The position numbers were made by a program, and so were the translations under genes. From NCBI GenBank assembly GCA_903919125.1, contig CAIXGS010000004.1, positions 1 through 64,000 on the forward strand: 64,000 nucleotides of DNA. Reading direction: 5' to 3'. Every line of letters starts with the position of its first letter. The first letter of the stretch is position 1. The notes under the pieces were generated by a model. It saw nothing but the letters and a program-made list of their open reading frames with translations. It searched no databases and was not told the DNA's origin. This document shows, one piece after another, positions 16,082 through 24,942 of the stretch. The stretch is from an uncultured Spartobacteria bacterium. GTDB taxonomy: Bacteria; Verrucomicrobiota; Verrucomicrobiia; Chthoniobacterales; Chthoniobacteraceae.

Positions 16082-19000
16082 ATGAATCCCCCCCGCCGTC
16101 TCCCGGTTTACGCCACCCTCGTTTTACTTTCCGTCTCTGTATTGTTTGGGAACCAGTCTGTTGCACAGAACCCCCAATCCGGGAAGCTGGCTCCCGTACT
16201 GCAGCCCTTTGTGGAAAATCACACGCTTGCCGGAGCCGTCGTGCTCGTCGCAGATCCCGAAAAAATCCTCGCTGCCGAAGCCGTCGGTTGGGCAGACATC
16301 GCCGCAAAGAAACCCATGCGCACCGATTCGGTTTTCTGGATCGCCTCGCAGTCCAAACCGATCTCAGCCGCCGCCCTAATGATCTTGGTGGACGAGGGCA
16401 AGGTGGACGTCAACGACCCTGTGGAAAAATACCTGCCGGAATTTAAAGGGCAACAAATCGACCTGAGCGCCGACCCCGCCCATCCGCAGCTAAAGGCGCC
16501 CAATCACGCCATCCTTGTGCGCGAAGTGCTTAGCCATACCAGCGGGTTGCCTTTCAAATCCGCAATCGAGGAACCAACGCTGGATTTGCTGTCTTTGGAG
16601 ACGCGAGTGAAGAGCTATGCGAAGTTGCCGCTACTGTTTGAGCCGGGAATGAAGTCGAAGTATTCCAATGCAGGGATCAACACAGCGGGACGCATCGTGG
16701 AAGTGGTCAGCGGACAGAGCTTCGAGACGTTTTTGGAGGAGCGCATTTTCAAGCCCTTGGGCATGACGGACACGACGTTTTATCCGAACAAAAGCCAGAT
16801 TGAACGGCTTGCGAAGGCCTACAAACCCAATGCCGCCAAGGACAACCTCGAGGAAATCACCATAGGCCAGCTCAAGTACCCTTTGGACGATCCGGATCGG
16901 CGCCCCATGCCTGCTGGAGGGCTATTTTCGACGGCAAACGACCTGTCGCTTTTCTATCGAATGATGGCCAATAGAGGCATCCTAAACGGCAAACGGATCC
17001 TATCAGAAAAAGCCGTGCAAACCATGACATCAGATCAGTCTGGCGAAGCGAACTCGCACTATGGATTCGGGTTCGGCACGGATGGAAAGTCCTTCACTCA
17101 TGGCGGAGCCTACGGCACCAATTCCCGCTTCGATCTCCAGAGCAAGATCGTCTCTGTGTTTCTGGTTCAACACGCGGGCTGGGCGGGTAACGGCAAGCAA
17201 ATCCTGCCTGAATTTCAGAAGGCGGCGACGGAGGCCTACGGAATAAAAGTCGCCTCAGGGCCAAATACAGTCGCGCAACCCCTGGTGGTCGGCATTTTAA
17301 GTGCGCCTGAGGCAAAATCGAGCAGTCCGATTGGCGAGGATTGGGGCGCGTACTCGCTTGTGCCGTTCAGTGCGCAGGCGTTCGTACTCGAGGCGGTTGG
17401 TGGAGCGACGCAAGACAGTGTTATTTCCATTAACAAGCCGGAGGGAACGCCCAATCAAAAGTGGATCATCGCGCCGAAGGGCGACAACTGGTTTGCGATT
17501 AAACCCTCGTCCAGTTCCGAGCTCGCGCTAGCGGTCAAAAAGGGCGAGACCAACACTGGCTCGAACATCGTGCTCGAGAAAGACACCGGTGAACCGTGGC
17601 AACTGTGGTCGCTCAAAAAAAATGAGAACCTCAGTTACACCCTGACTCCCAAGCACGCTCCCGGCATGGGGTTGGACCACCTCGGCGGCAAGCAGACACC
17701 CGGCGCGCGGATCGATCTTTGGAAGAACACAGCCAACGATCCGCATCTCCAATGGCTGCTCAAACCTCTCGCCGGAAGCTCTCTCCCGCTAGCAAAAGAA
17801 GAAGAAGTAGCAGCAAAATATCAACCACCTGCAATCAAGCCGGAGGAGATTCTGCCCGGTACCACCAAGCAGTTCACCTTCACCCAGAGCCAGATTTTTC
17901 CGGGCACGACGCGCGAAGTCACCGTGTTTATTCCAGCGCAATACGACGGGAGCAAACCTGCGTGCGTCTACGTAAAAACCGACGGCTACAATCCCCGCGA
18001 GAAGACGCTCATGGAGACGATGATCGCCACGAAGGAGATGCCCGTCACCGTCGGCGTGTTTGTGCGCCCAGGGGAACTCAGCCCGCCGATGAAAGGCACG
18101 ATGGGACGCAGAAACCGTGATTTGGAATACGACGGCGTGAACGATCTGAACGTGCGTTTTCTGGTCGAGGAATTGCTCCCTTACGTGGCGAAGGAGTTTG
18201 GTCTCAACCTTTCGACCGATGGCAATGATCGCTGTATGTCCGGCGGAAGCAGCGGCGGTATCGCGGCGTTTGTGGCGGCGTGGAACCGGCCTGAGGCGTT
18301 CAGTCGTGTATACGCAGCGAGCGGCAGTTTTGTCGCTTTTCGAGGCGGCCACGAGTTCCCGACGATGGTGCGCAAGTTTGAGGCGAAGCCCATCAGAGCG
18401 TTTCTCACCACCGCGACTCGTGACATGGAAAACTGCGCTGGGGACTGGTTTTTGGTCGATCAGGAGATGGATAAGGCGCTGAAATTTTCCGGTTACGATT
18501 TCCAGTTTCGTATTGTAGACGGACGCCATGTTGCCGGTTACGCCGAGAACTATCAGGAAGCGATGGCGTTCCTCTGGCGCGGTTGGCCTGCACGAGTGAA
18601 AGCCGGCCCAAGCGCGCCGCGTGCGCAGGAAATCCTAGTGCCGGGCGCAGACTGGCAACTCCTCGCTGAGGGTTTTAAGAGCACTCGCGGGCCTGCGTGC
18701 AATGCGGCGGGGGAAGTGTTCTTTGCCGACACATCAGCCAACAAGATCCACCGCATCGGACTCGATGGTAAAGTCACGGAGTTCGTCGCAGATTCAGGCG
18801 CCGCGCACTGTCTGACTGTCGCTGCCGACGGTACAATTTTTACCATTTCGGAAAAGAGCGGCAAACTCATGAGCTACGACGACGCTGGCACACCGAAAAC
18901 TGAGCTGGACGGCATCCTTGGACACTCGATTTTAGCGCGCCCCGACGGCGGACTTTATGTCACGACTAACGGTGAGAAAACGGCGGAAGTCGGGAGCGTC

Positions 19001-19471
19001 TGGTTCATCAAGGACGGTAAAAAGACGCGTGTAGATAACGGGCTGAAGTTCGCCACCGGCATGGCTTATCGCCCCGATCAATGGCTGCTTTCCGTGGCGG
19101 AAGGGCACTCCAAATGGGCCTGCAGTTATCAGATGAACGCCGACGGTTCGCTCACGAATAAAGAGCGCTTCTTTCATCTCCACGTCTCCGACTGGGACGA
19201 CGACGCAGGCGCGGAATCCATGTGCTACTCGCTCGAAGGCCGCCAATTCATCGCCACTCGCAGCGGCGTCCAGATCAGCGCCGACGATGGTCCGACGCAA
19301 GTGATCCTTCCCGTGCCGGACCGCAGTCGAGTCACAGGCGTATGCCTTGGCGGCAAAGACATGGACACATTATTTGCATTTTGCGGAAACAAAATCTGGA
19401 TCCGCAAAATCCAACAACACGCGATGGGTCCTTTCACGCCTTGGACAAAAGTGAATGGCTCGAAGCTTTGA
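16082..19471 (+). CDS. Secreted four-domain hydrolase: beta-lactamase-type serine hydrolase, ricin-like domain, esterase, SMP-30-like propeller
   Basis: About 1129 residues, started at the ATG whose product begins with a clear signal peptide (PVYATLVLLSVSVLFGNQSVAQ); a longer ORF begins at 15947. Residues ~30-410 are a class C beta-lactamase/esterase fold with S89QSK92, Tyr194-Ser-Asn and H340GG. A ricin-type beta-trefoil with NQKW and LWSLKK segments follows (~430-580). Residues ~600-850 resemble enterochelin-esterase-like alpha/beta hydrolases, with SGGSSGG at 720-726 carrying the nucleophile serine (723 or 724). The C-terminus (~860-1125) is an SMP-30/gluconolactonase-like propeller (SANKIHRIGLDGKVTEF, NADGSLTNKERF). 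The likely role is extracytoplasmic breakdown of an esterified or lactone-containing carbohydrate. The ricin domain would give sugar binding. The substrate is unknown. Confidence 0.85.
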   Translation: MNPPRRLPVYATLVLLSVSVLFGNQSVAQNPQSGKLAPVLQPFVENHTLAGAVVLVADPEKILAAEAVGWADIAAKKPMRTDSVFWIASQSKPISAAALMILVDEGKVDVNDPVEKYLPEFKGQQIDLSADPAHPQLKAPNHAILVREVLSHTSGLPFKSAIEEPTLDLLSLETRVKSYAKLPLLFEPGMKSKYSNAGINTAGRIVEVVSGQSFETFLEERIFKPLGMTDTTFYPNKSQIERLAKAYKPNAAKDNLEEITIGQLKYPLDDPDRRPMPAGGLFSTANDLSLFYRMMANRGILNGKRILSEKAVQTMTSDQSGEANSHYGFGFGTDGKSFTHGGAYGTNSRFDLQSKIVSVFLVQHAGWAGNGKQILPEFQKAATEAYGIKVASGPNTVAQPLVVGILSAPEAKSSSPIGEDWGAYSLVPFSAQAFVLEAVGGATQDSVISINKPEGTPNQKWIIAPKGDNWFAIKPSSSSELALAVKKGETNTGSNIVLEKDTGEPWQLWSLKKNENLSYTLTPKHAPGMGLDHLGGKQTPGARIDLWKNTANDPHLQWLLKPLAGSSLPLAKEEEVAAKYQPPAIKPEEILPGTTKQFTFTQSQIFPGTTREVTVFIPAQYDGSKPACVYVKTDGYNPREKTLMETMIATKEMPVTVGVFVRPGELSPPMKGTMGRRNRDLEYDGVNDLNVRFLVEELLPYVAKEFGLNLSTDGNDRCMSGGSSGGIAAFVAAWNRPEAFSRVYAASGSFVAFRGGHEFPTMVRKFEAKPIRAFLTTATRDMENCAGDWFLVDQEMDKALKFSGYDFQFRIVDGRHVAGYAENYQEAMAFLWRGWPARVKAGPSAPRAQEILVPGADWQLLAEGFKSTRGPACNAAGEVFFADTSANKIHRIGLDGKVTEFVADSGAAHCLTVAADGTIFTISEKSGKLMSYDDAGTPKTELDGILGHSILARPDGGLYVTTNGEKTAEVGSVWFIKDGKKTRVDNGLKFATGMAYRPDQWLLSVAEGHSKWACSYQMNADGSLTNKERFFHLHVSDWDDDAGAESMCYSLEGRQFIATRSGVQISADDGPTQVILPVPDRSRVTGVCLGGKDMDTLFAFCGNKIWIRKIQQHAMGPFTPWTKVNGSKL

Positions 19472-19594
19472 CCCGTACGCCCCAATTTCAAACACGGGAA
19501 ACGTCTACCCGCGCCCTCGCATGTTTGTAGATGCTGGCTGTGGAGCGAGAAATGAGCGGCCTTGCGTAAAGGAAACGCTTCCCTTTTGCACCGT

Positions 19595-20614
19595 TTAGGG
19601 CTCGTTTTGAACGCCGCCTCGGTCTGCTTTTACCACTCGATCGCCCTGGGTTTCAAAGCGGAACAGAGGCAACTCGCCTCCCTTGCGCAGTGCCTTGAAC
19701 GTCGCTGGAACATCTCTTTTTTGCAAAGTCCAATCGTTGACCCCCTCCTTCGCGCAGGAAAGTACTTTGAGAAAACCCTTAAACTCGCGCGCCGTGCCGA
19801 TCACGCGGGAGAAGCCGTTTTCCCCGTCCGAAGCGGCTCGAGCTTTCGTGCCCCGTTCCAACACCACAAACGTATACGGCAGCACGCGCAGGTCCACTCC
19901 CACTCGCTCTGAAAAGTCGCGCCACGCCTCATCCTGATGCACCTCCGAGGGCACTCTCGCAAAATGATGGCACCAGTGCCGCTCGTTTTCGCCCTGCAAC
20001 AACGGACAACTCCCCGAATGCGTACACGGCGCAACCGCCTTCCAATCGCCAGTAGCCACCAGCGGATCGCGCACCGTAGCCATTAGACGCCGCGCATTCT
20101 CCCGCGTCGCCGATTCCACCCAAATCAACGCCGCCGCTCCATGAAAACGCTCTAGAACACCACGAAGTTCGCGCTCCGAAAGCTCCGTGAGCAGGTGACT
20201 CACCAACACCACCGCCCCTCCACAATCGACTTGCTCCGGATTTCCACCCTCCACCGCCAGATCCCCGCGTTTTTCCCGCAGCCGACTCACCGCAAAATTC
20301 CGCGCCCGATAAGAACGGTCGGTCACCGTAATCGCTCCAAAAGCCTCCGGCCAATGTTCCAGAGTCCGCAGCCCAGCGATGCCACTTCCGCACGCCCAAT
20401 CCACCAATTTCGTGGAAGGAGGCGACCAGCCGCGCAACGATAATTCGCTCAAAACAGCGTCCCATTTCCAACCAATACGCTGCGCAAAAGTCTTCTCATA
20501 CAACCCCAAATCCTCCTCGCCACTCCAGTAGTCGGCCGCCCCTGCGTTGCCCGCTAAAAAACCGTCCCGCAGGCGGTTTAGCGTCTTAATCTCACCTTTG
20601 GTCCAATAGCTCAT
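19595..20614 (-). CDS. Rsm22-like SAM-dependent methyltransferase with Cys-rich metal site
   Basis: 339 residues. The N-terminal half is a class I SAM fold: LVDWACGSGIAGLRTLEHW is motif I, followed by AITVTDRSYRARNFA and the motif IV region GGAVVLVSHLLTELSE. The C-terminal half has the Rsm22-type cysteine/histidine signature CTHSGSCPLLQGENERHWCHHF, known to hold an iron-sulfur cluster in the mitochondrial relatives, followed by RVLPYTFVVLERG. Rsm22 proteins act on, or help assemble, the small ribosomal subunit. Its start overlaps the stop of the upstream methyltransferase gene by four bases, so the two are translationally coupled. Family call is good. The precise RNA target is not visible. 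Confidence 0.82.
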   Translation of the reverse strand: MSYWTKGEIKTLNRLRDGFLAGNAGAADYWSGEEDLGLYEKTFAQRIGWKWDAVLSELSLRGWSPPSTKLVDWACGSGIAGLRTLEHWPEAFGAITVTDRSYRARNFAVSRLREKRGDLAVEGGNPEQVDCGGAVVLVSHLLTELSERELRGVLERFHGAAALIWVESATRENARRLMATVRDPLVATGDWKAVAPCTHSGSCPLLQGENERHWCHHFARVPSEVHQDEAWRDFSERVGVDLRVLPYTFVVLERGTKARAASDGENGFSRVIGTAREFKGFLKVLSCAKEGVNDWTLQKRDVPATFKALRKGGELPLFRFETQGDRVVKADRGGVQNEP

Positions 20615-21813
20615 TCTGGTTGCTCCCCCAAAAGGCTAGCAAGACGCTGGGAACGCAAGCCAAAGCTCGACCAGAGATTACGGAAGGACTCGCGTTCCTT
20701 CTCCCCGTCGCCCCCGTGATCGCTTCGGCGCACCCCCGCCAGCATCAGATTTTTGCCAGAGTGCTCCGGTTCCACAAATTCAAATACACGAGCGGAATAA
20801 CCACTCATTTCCAACAGTTCAGCGCGCAAAGCGTCGGTGAGAATCTCAGCCTGCCGTTCGAGCAAAATGCCGTGCCTCCCCACGGGAGATAGCGTTGTGG
20901 GAAGCCTCATTTGAGGCCGCAATTCGCGATGGCAACACGGCGAACTCAGAAGCAACGCTGCCCCAGCCTGCACCCCCTGAAACAGCGCGTCGTCCGTCGC
21001 CGTGTCGCAGGCATGCAACGCGACCAACACATCCAGCGCTCCTTCGGGTTGCCATTCGCCAATGGCTCCCGCCACAAATCGCAGATGCTCAAAGCCCAAG
21101 TCTCTCGCCACAACATTCCCGCTATCCACCAACTCGGGACGAAGTTCTACGCCCACCACCCGCGCATCCCAACCCTTGAGCCGCAGCGCGTGAGCCAAAG
21201 CGAAAGTCAGATACCCCTTGCCCGCTCCCATATCGACCACCTGCAAAGGACGGGAGGAATCCAAAGTGGCGTCGGCAAGCAGGTGCCCCAAAATTTCGAC
21301 GAACCGATGCACCTGACGTAATTTCGCCGCCATTCCCGCCCTCGGAGAGCCGTCGGCCAAAGTGACTCCCAAACGCTGCAAAAAAGGTTCGCATGCCAAC
21401 GCCTCCCTCCCCTGTTTGCTTCGGTCGTGGGCGAGACTCGGTGCCGCCACAAAAGTAGGTCTCGTGGAGCGCACACTGATTTGACCGGAACGCTCCCGCC
21501 TAAACTGAAAATCGCCTGTAGTCGTAAAGACGTGGGCACGCTCAAAACCTTGCATGAGGGCCTTCACCAAAAGCGCGATACCCTCTTCTGGGACATAATT
21601 TTGAGTCGTCTCGCGGGTAGCATGACATTCTACGATGCAAAGTCGGCGACCATCCTTTAACTGGACGGGCCGCGCCTTAAGGTTGCGGGCTGTGGCGGTA
21701 TCCGCGGCCTCCTTTTGGGGCATACTGAGGGTTACTTTGACGAGGGTGACAGCGGCCCAAGCATTACGGAGAGTTTCTTCGAAAGGGTCCAGGCGATGGG
21801 TGGGGTTTGGCAC
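20611..21813 (-). CDS. SAM-dependent methyltransferase, Methyltransf_32-like
   Basis: 400 residues with a GTG start. That start is kept because VKVTLSMPQKEAADTATARNLKARPVQLKDGRRL already reads as the N-terminal domain of this family. Residues ~100-130 continue the N-domain (HVFTTTGDFQFRR). KLRQVHRFVEILGHLLAD precedes the SAM motif VVDMGAGKGYLTFALAHAL, then VGVELRPELVDSGN, VALHACDTATDDAL and LLSSPCCHRELRPQ, which are typical of Methyltransf_32 proteins. Substrate unknown; an RNA or ribosomal target is plausible given the overlapping Rsm22-like gene downstream. Transcription runs right to left, away from rnpB, which lies beyond its start. Confidence 0.83.
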   Translation of the reverse strand: MPNPTHRLDPFEETLRNAWAAVTLVKVTLSMPQKEAADTATARNLKARPVQLKDGRRLCIVECHATRETTQNYVPEEGIALLVKALMQGFERAHVFTTTGDFQFRRERSGQISVRSTRPTFVAAPSLAHDRSKQGREALACEPFLQRLGVTLADGSPRAGMAAKLRQVHRFVEILGHLLADATLDSSRPLQVVDMGAGKGYLTFALAHALRLKGWDARVVGVELRPELVDSGNVVARDLGFEHLRFVAGAIGEWQPEGALDVLVALHACDTATDDALFQGVQAGAALLLSSPCCHRELRPQMRLPTTLSPVGRHGILLERQAEILTDALRAELLEMSGYSARVFEFVEPEHSGKNLMLAGVRRSDHGGDGEKERESFRNLWSSFGLRSQRLASLLGEQPE

Positions 21814-21969
21814 GAGAAGACGTTAGACGACTCTCACGCAAGACGCCATACAGAGCTTAAGGGGGTTGAGACGGACGCACGGGCACCTTGCGTGAACTCG
21901 ACTCAACTCGCTGGGGACTTCTCTACAGCATGCCTTGCGCCGTCGAAAAATGAGCGTAGAGTGAAGGTT

Positions 21970-22514
21970 GCAGCGGGTGACAGACAGTCGCTGGCGCACG
22001 GTGACTTTGAGTTCGCCTTCGATTTATCCAGAGTTCGCTTTGGGCAAATGTGAGGAAATCCAAGGGAGCCTAGCGCTAGAGGAAAGTCCGAACACCACCA
22101 AGCAACACGCCGTGTAGAATACGCGGGGAGTCTTGCCGAAAGGCTTGGTTCACGGAAAGTGTCACAGAAAATAGACCGCCCTGCCGCCGGGACTTTCGGA
22201 AACGTAAGTCCCAACGAAAGGGTAAGGGTGAAAAGGCGGGGTAAGAGCCCACCGCCCGTCAGGCAACTGGCGGGGCACGAAAAACCCCGTGTGGTGCAAG
22301 ACAAAACAGGGAACGCGCGGCGCTTGGCCCGTTTAGCGGAGGCAACAGCGGACTTGCGAAAGCTGGCCCGACGAGCCGAGGCATAAACCGTTTCCGGGTA
22401 TTAGTCGCACTCCGCTTCGGCGGAGCGTCCCATTTCGATGGGATGAGAGAAATGACTGTCACGGATGGCTCCTCGGAGTCCTCCGACAGAATTCGGCTTA
22501 CCGTCACCCGCTGC
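21970..22514 (+). ncRNA. rnpB: RNase P RNA, bacterial type A
   Basis: The catalytic RNA of RNase P, which trims the 5' leader of pre-tRNAs. The ends pair as helix P1: GCAGCGGGTGAC (21970-21981) with GTCACCCGCTGC (22503-22514). Conserved signatures appear in the right order: CAGACAGTCGC (21981), GAGGAAAGTCCGAACACC (22079-22096), ACAGAAAATAGACCGCC (22164-22180), GGTAAGGGTGAAAAGG (22221), a late AATGACTGTC block (22451) and ACAGAATTCGGCTTACC (22486-22502). At about 545 nt it is longer than usual type A RNAs (around 350-450). Extra sequence lies mainly between the 5' end and the GAGGAAAGTCC block (P2/P3 side). Reading frames inside it are not genes. Confidence 0.93.
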
Positions 22515-22803
22515 AGCTTTAAACCATAAACATCACTTATTTCGGTCATTAGATTGACTCAAAAAAGACGGAGCTTCAGCGCCATTTGCAATGTCACCTC
22601 TATTTCCCGAGGTGTTTTAGTCATTCCTCGAAGTGCCCACCTAGCCACTCACCTAGCCCGCCAAAACGCCCAGCATTGCCGCTGCCCTCCCGCACCGACC
22701 ATTAAACCTTTTGAAAAAAGCATCCGTACAATAGCGTCACAACTGCTATTCATCTCCGAAGGTCAGCATTGAATTCCCTAGAGTTAAGCCGCATACTGAT
22801 GTC
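22515..22803. other. Spacer between rnpB and the ParE-type TA pair
   Basis: About 290 bases. No gene, strong terminator or repeat was recognised. The TA promoter must lie at its right end, but no clear -35/-10 pair stood out. Confidence 0.4.
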
Positions 22804-22989
22804 ATGAGCACCAAGGAAATCGTTCAAGATCTGCTCCAACGTCTCCCTGAAAATGTTTCGCTTCATGACATCGCTCAAGAAATCGAATTCGTTGCTGCGA
22901 TCAGACACGGAATCGATGAGCTCGATCGCGGAGAATCCATTCCAATCGAACAGGTTGAGAACGAGCTACGCTCATGGGTTATACGGTAA
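22804..22989 (+). CDS. Small antitoxin of a ParE-type TA pair
   Basis: A 61-residue acidic helical protein (MSTKEIVQDLLQRLPENVSL...) ending in EQVENELRSWVIR. The layout, with HDIAQEIEFVAAIRHGIDELDRGESIPIEQV, is typical of small antitoxins coded just before ParE/RelE toxins. No DNA-binding domain is obvious, so DNA binding may sit in the N-terminal helices. It overlaps the toxin gene by 16 bases, which couples their translation. The family name is uncertain; the role is inferred mainly from the partner. Confidence 0.75.
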   Translation: MSTKEIVQDLLQRLPENVSLHDIAQEIEFVAAIRHGIDELDRGESIPIEQVENELRSWVIR

Positions 22990-23270
22990 CCCTCTCTCCA
23001 TCTGCTAGAAGAGATCTACGCGACATTGTCCGATACATCTCATTTGACTCCCCTGACCGAGCAGTCGCTTTCGGTCACTTCTTAATCAGCAATACAAAAC
23101 GACTCACTGATTTTCCACAATTAGGGCGCGTAGTCCCAGAATTTGAAAATTCGCTGATTCGGGAAATCATAGTTCGTTCTTATCGCGTTGTTTATCGCAT
23201 CGACGACAGAAACCAGCGAATCGAAGTGATCAGATTTTGGCACACCGCGAGGGGAAATCCAGCGATCTAA
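22974..23270 (+). CDS. parE: ParE/RelE-family toxin
   Basis: A 98-residue toxin of the ParE/RelE fold: YTVTLSPSARRDLRDIVRYISFDSPDRAVAF is the N-terminal helical hairpin, then LTDFPQLGRVVPEF, REIIVRSYRVVYRIDDRNQRIEVIRFWHTARGNP. The RSYRVVYRI and VIRFWHTAR segments are the core beta strands. ParE toxins poison DNA gyrase; RelE-like members cut mRNA. Which applies is not visible. Its start lies inside the antitoxin gene. Right after it come IS3 remains and an Rpn nuclease, so this is a small mobile-type patch next to rnpB. Confidence 0.82.
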   Translation: MGYTVTLSPSARRDLRDIVRYISFDSPDRAVAFGHFLISNTKRLTDFPQLGRVVPEFENSLIREIIVRSYRVVYRIDDRNQRIEVIRFWHTARGNPAI

Positions 23271-23410
23271 GTCGCTGGAACAAACATTGAGGCCATCCGC
23301 ATATGCCGAGCAAGTCACCCCCGTTCCCACAGAGGTGGCACGCTAAAACAAAGCCACTGAGATCGTCAGCTTGAGGATGGGGCGCCTTGGGGAGAAAATG
23401 AAGAACCCCA

Positions 23411-23556
23411 ATGAAATCAATACGTAGAAATCACAGTGCCGAGTTTAAGGCGAGAGTGGCTCTAGAGGCCATCAAGGGCCGCAAAACCACAGAGCAACGC
23501 ACCGAAGTCGAAAAGGAACGCCTCGAACGTAAAATTAGCCAACTTGTCGTAAGCAG
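23411..23556 (+). pseudogene. IS3-family transposase OrfA remnant
   Basis: The frame opens with RRNHSAEFKARVALEAIKG, the typical start of IS3-family OrfA (helix-turn-helix transposase subunit). It continues with KTTEQ, then jumps to RTEVEKERLERKISQLVV, which resembles the C-terminal leucine-zipper part. The middle of the DNA-binding domain and all of OrfB are missing, consistent with an internal deletion. The stretch 23271-23652 holds only this relic and one variant copy of the dispersed GGGGAC..CGACAC motif. Confidence 0.72.
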
Positions 23557-23560
23557 AAAA

Positions 23561-23580
23561 GGGGACCGACACTTTTCGCT
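23561..23580 (+). repeat. Variant copy of the GGGGACAGACACTTTCCGC motif
   Basis: GGGGACCGACACTTTTCGCT directly follows the IS3 relic and precedes the Rpn nuclease gene. It differs in a few bases from the copies clustered at 50-60 kb. Confidence 0.55.
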
Positions 23581-23652
23581 CCTCTTTCCACTCCTCCCGA
23601 TTTGACTCAGCGGCAGGCACCCGCACCTTCTCCCAAATGCGAACCCATTTTC

Positions 23653-24633
23653 ATGCCCGAGGACAGCATACATCAACCCAATGACAAACTCCTCAAAGCC
23701 ACCTTCTCCTCTCCCGAAAACGCCCGTGCCTTCTTTCAAAACCATCTCCCAGTAGAACTCGCCGACGCCCTTGACTGGAATTCCCTCGCCCTAGAACCGT
23801 GCTCCTTCATAGACCCTCAATTTGCCAGTTCCGAGAGCGATCTGCTGTTTCATATCACCCTGCAACAAAGCGACGCCTTCCTGTATCTTCTCTTTGAGCA
23901 TCAAAGCTCCGAAGACCCCCGCATGGCTCTGCGCCTGCTTTCCTACATCCTGCGCATCTGGGAGCGCTTCTCCCAAAACCATCCACCGCCAGCAAAGCTA
24001 CCCGCCATTCTCCCGATCGTTCTTGCCCAAGGGAAACGCCCTTGGAAAACATCCACTCGGCTGGAGGATCTCATCGAGCTGCCACCGAGCGTCGCGCACA
24101 TCCTGCGCCCTTGGCAACCCGCCCTTACCTACCAACTTCTCGAACTCATCCGGATCCCTTACGAGGCCTTCGCCGGCACCCCGGAAGGCATCCTGACTTT
24201 GCGCGCGTTGAAAGCGGAGCCGATGGATGAACTTCTTAGCGATCCAGTTTGGGACGAAGCACTTTTGTTTTCCATTTCGGAAGGTGCATTGGAGCGAATC
24301 CTGCGCTACATTCTCAATGCAGACGTCAGCATCCCCCAGCTCCAAGAGCGCTTGAGCAAGATTCAAACCAAACCCCTGCAATCCAAAACCATGACACTAG
24401 CCGATCGACTCAGAGAGGAAGGCAAACTGGAGGGCGAGCGCGAGGGAATCCTACGGGGAAAACGCGAGGGTCAACTCCGCGCGGTGTTGCATGCACTGGA
24501 AATCCGGCATGGCTCGTATCCCGAAGGAATCCGCGAAGCCATAGAAGCTATTTACGATCTCGAACGCCTCGAAGTACTTCTGGAGAGCGCCATTCGCTCC
24601 GACTCGCTAGAGGCATTCGCGCAGAAACTCTGA
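23653..24633 (+). CDS. Rpn/YhgA-family recombination-promoting nuclease
   Basis: About 326 residues from the ATG giving MPEDSIHQPNDKLLKATFSS; an upstream TTG would add 17 residues. The N-terminal part is the PD-(D/E)XK-type Rpn (Transposase_31) domain: HQPNDKLLKATFSSPENARAFFQNHLP, LEPCSFIDPQFASSESDLLFHI, then FLYLLFEHQSSEDPRMALRLLSYILRIWERF, which carries the Glu-x-Gln catalytic strand. The C-terminal half is helical and charged (LEGEREGILRGKREGQLRAVLHAL), as in Rpn proteins. These nucleases cut DNA and promote RecA-independent recombination. They occur in many copies in some bacteria. It follows an IS3 relic in a mobile-type patch. Confidence 0.87.
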   Translation: MPEDSIHQPNDKLLKATFSSPENARAFFQNHLPVELADALDWNSLALEPCSFIDPQFASSESDLLFHITLQQSDAFLYLLFEHQSSEDPRMALRLLSYILRIWERFSQNHPPPAKLPAILPIVLAQGKRPWKTSTRLEDLIELPPSVAHILRPWQPALTYQLLELIRIPYEAFAGTPEGILTLRALKAEPMDELLSDPVWDEALLFSISEGALERILRYILNADVSIPQLQERLSKIQTKPLQSKTMTLADRLREEGKLEGEREGILRGKREGQLRAVLHALEIRHGSYPEGIREAIEAIYDLERLEVLLESAIRSDSLEAFAQKL

Positions 24634-24942
24634 CCCAAGAGCGCGAGTTATATTGAAGACGTGTTATGGCACGGGCGTGAGATCCAAAAGTTTGTCGTAG
24701 GTCTGCGTCTTAAATGATTTTCATCCGACAATAAAACCCACTTGGCGGTTAAGCTGTCTTTCGAAACCACTGGTGAGGTGCTGACCGCTCTATCAGGATC
24801 ACTTAGGATCGCTCAGGAACAGAATCCGAGAATCCGCTAAGGATTACTCCCAAAATGCGCGAAAGCTTCTCCAAAGATTACGCGCGCATGAGATTGGTCA
24901 GGCGTGAGGAATCCCACCTCCCTAAGTCGTCCAGTTTCAGTT
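24634..24942. other. Spacer between convergent Rpn nuclease and MFS transporter genes
   Basis: About 310 bases. Nothing was recognised apart from short related words (AGGATCACTTAGGATCGCTCAGGA near 24.8 kb) and small chance ORFs. Confidence 0.4.

Noticed and set aside
17789-18529. 246-residue antisense ORF in the hydrolase fusion
   Set aside because: Mirror of GC-rich coding sequence without recognisable features.
22159-22386. ORF inside rnpB
   Set aside because: It overlaps conserved RNase P RNA motifs on the same strand and has no protein-family features.
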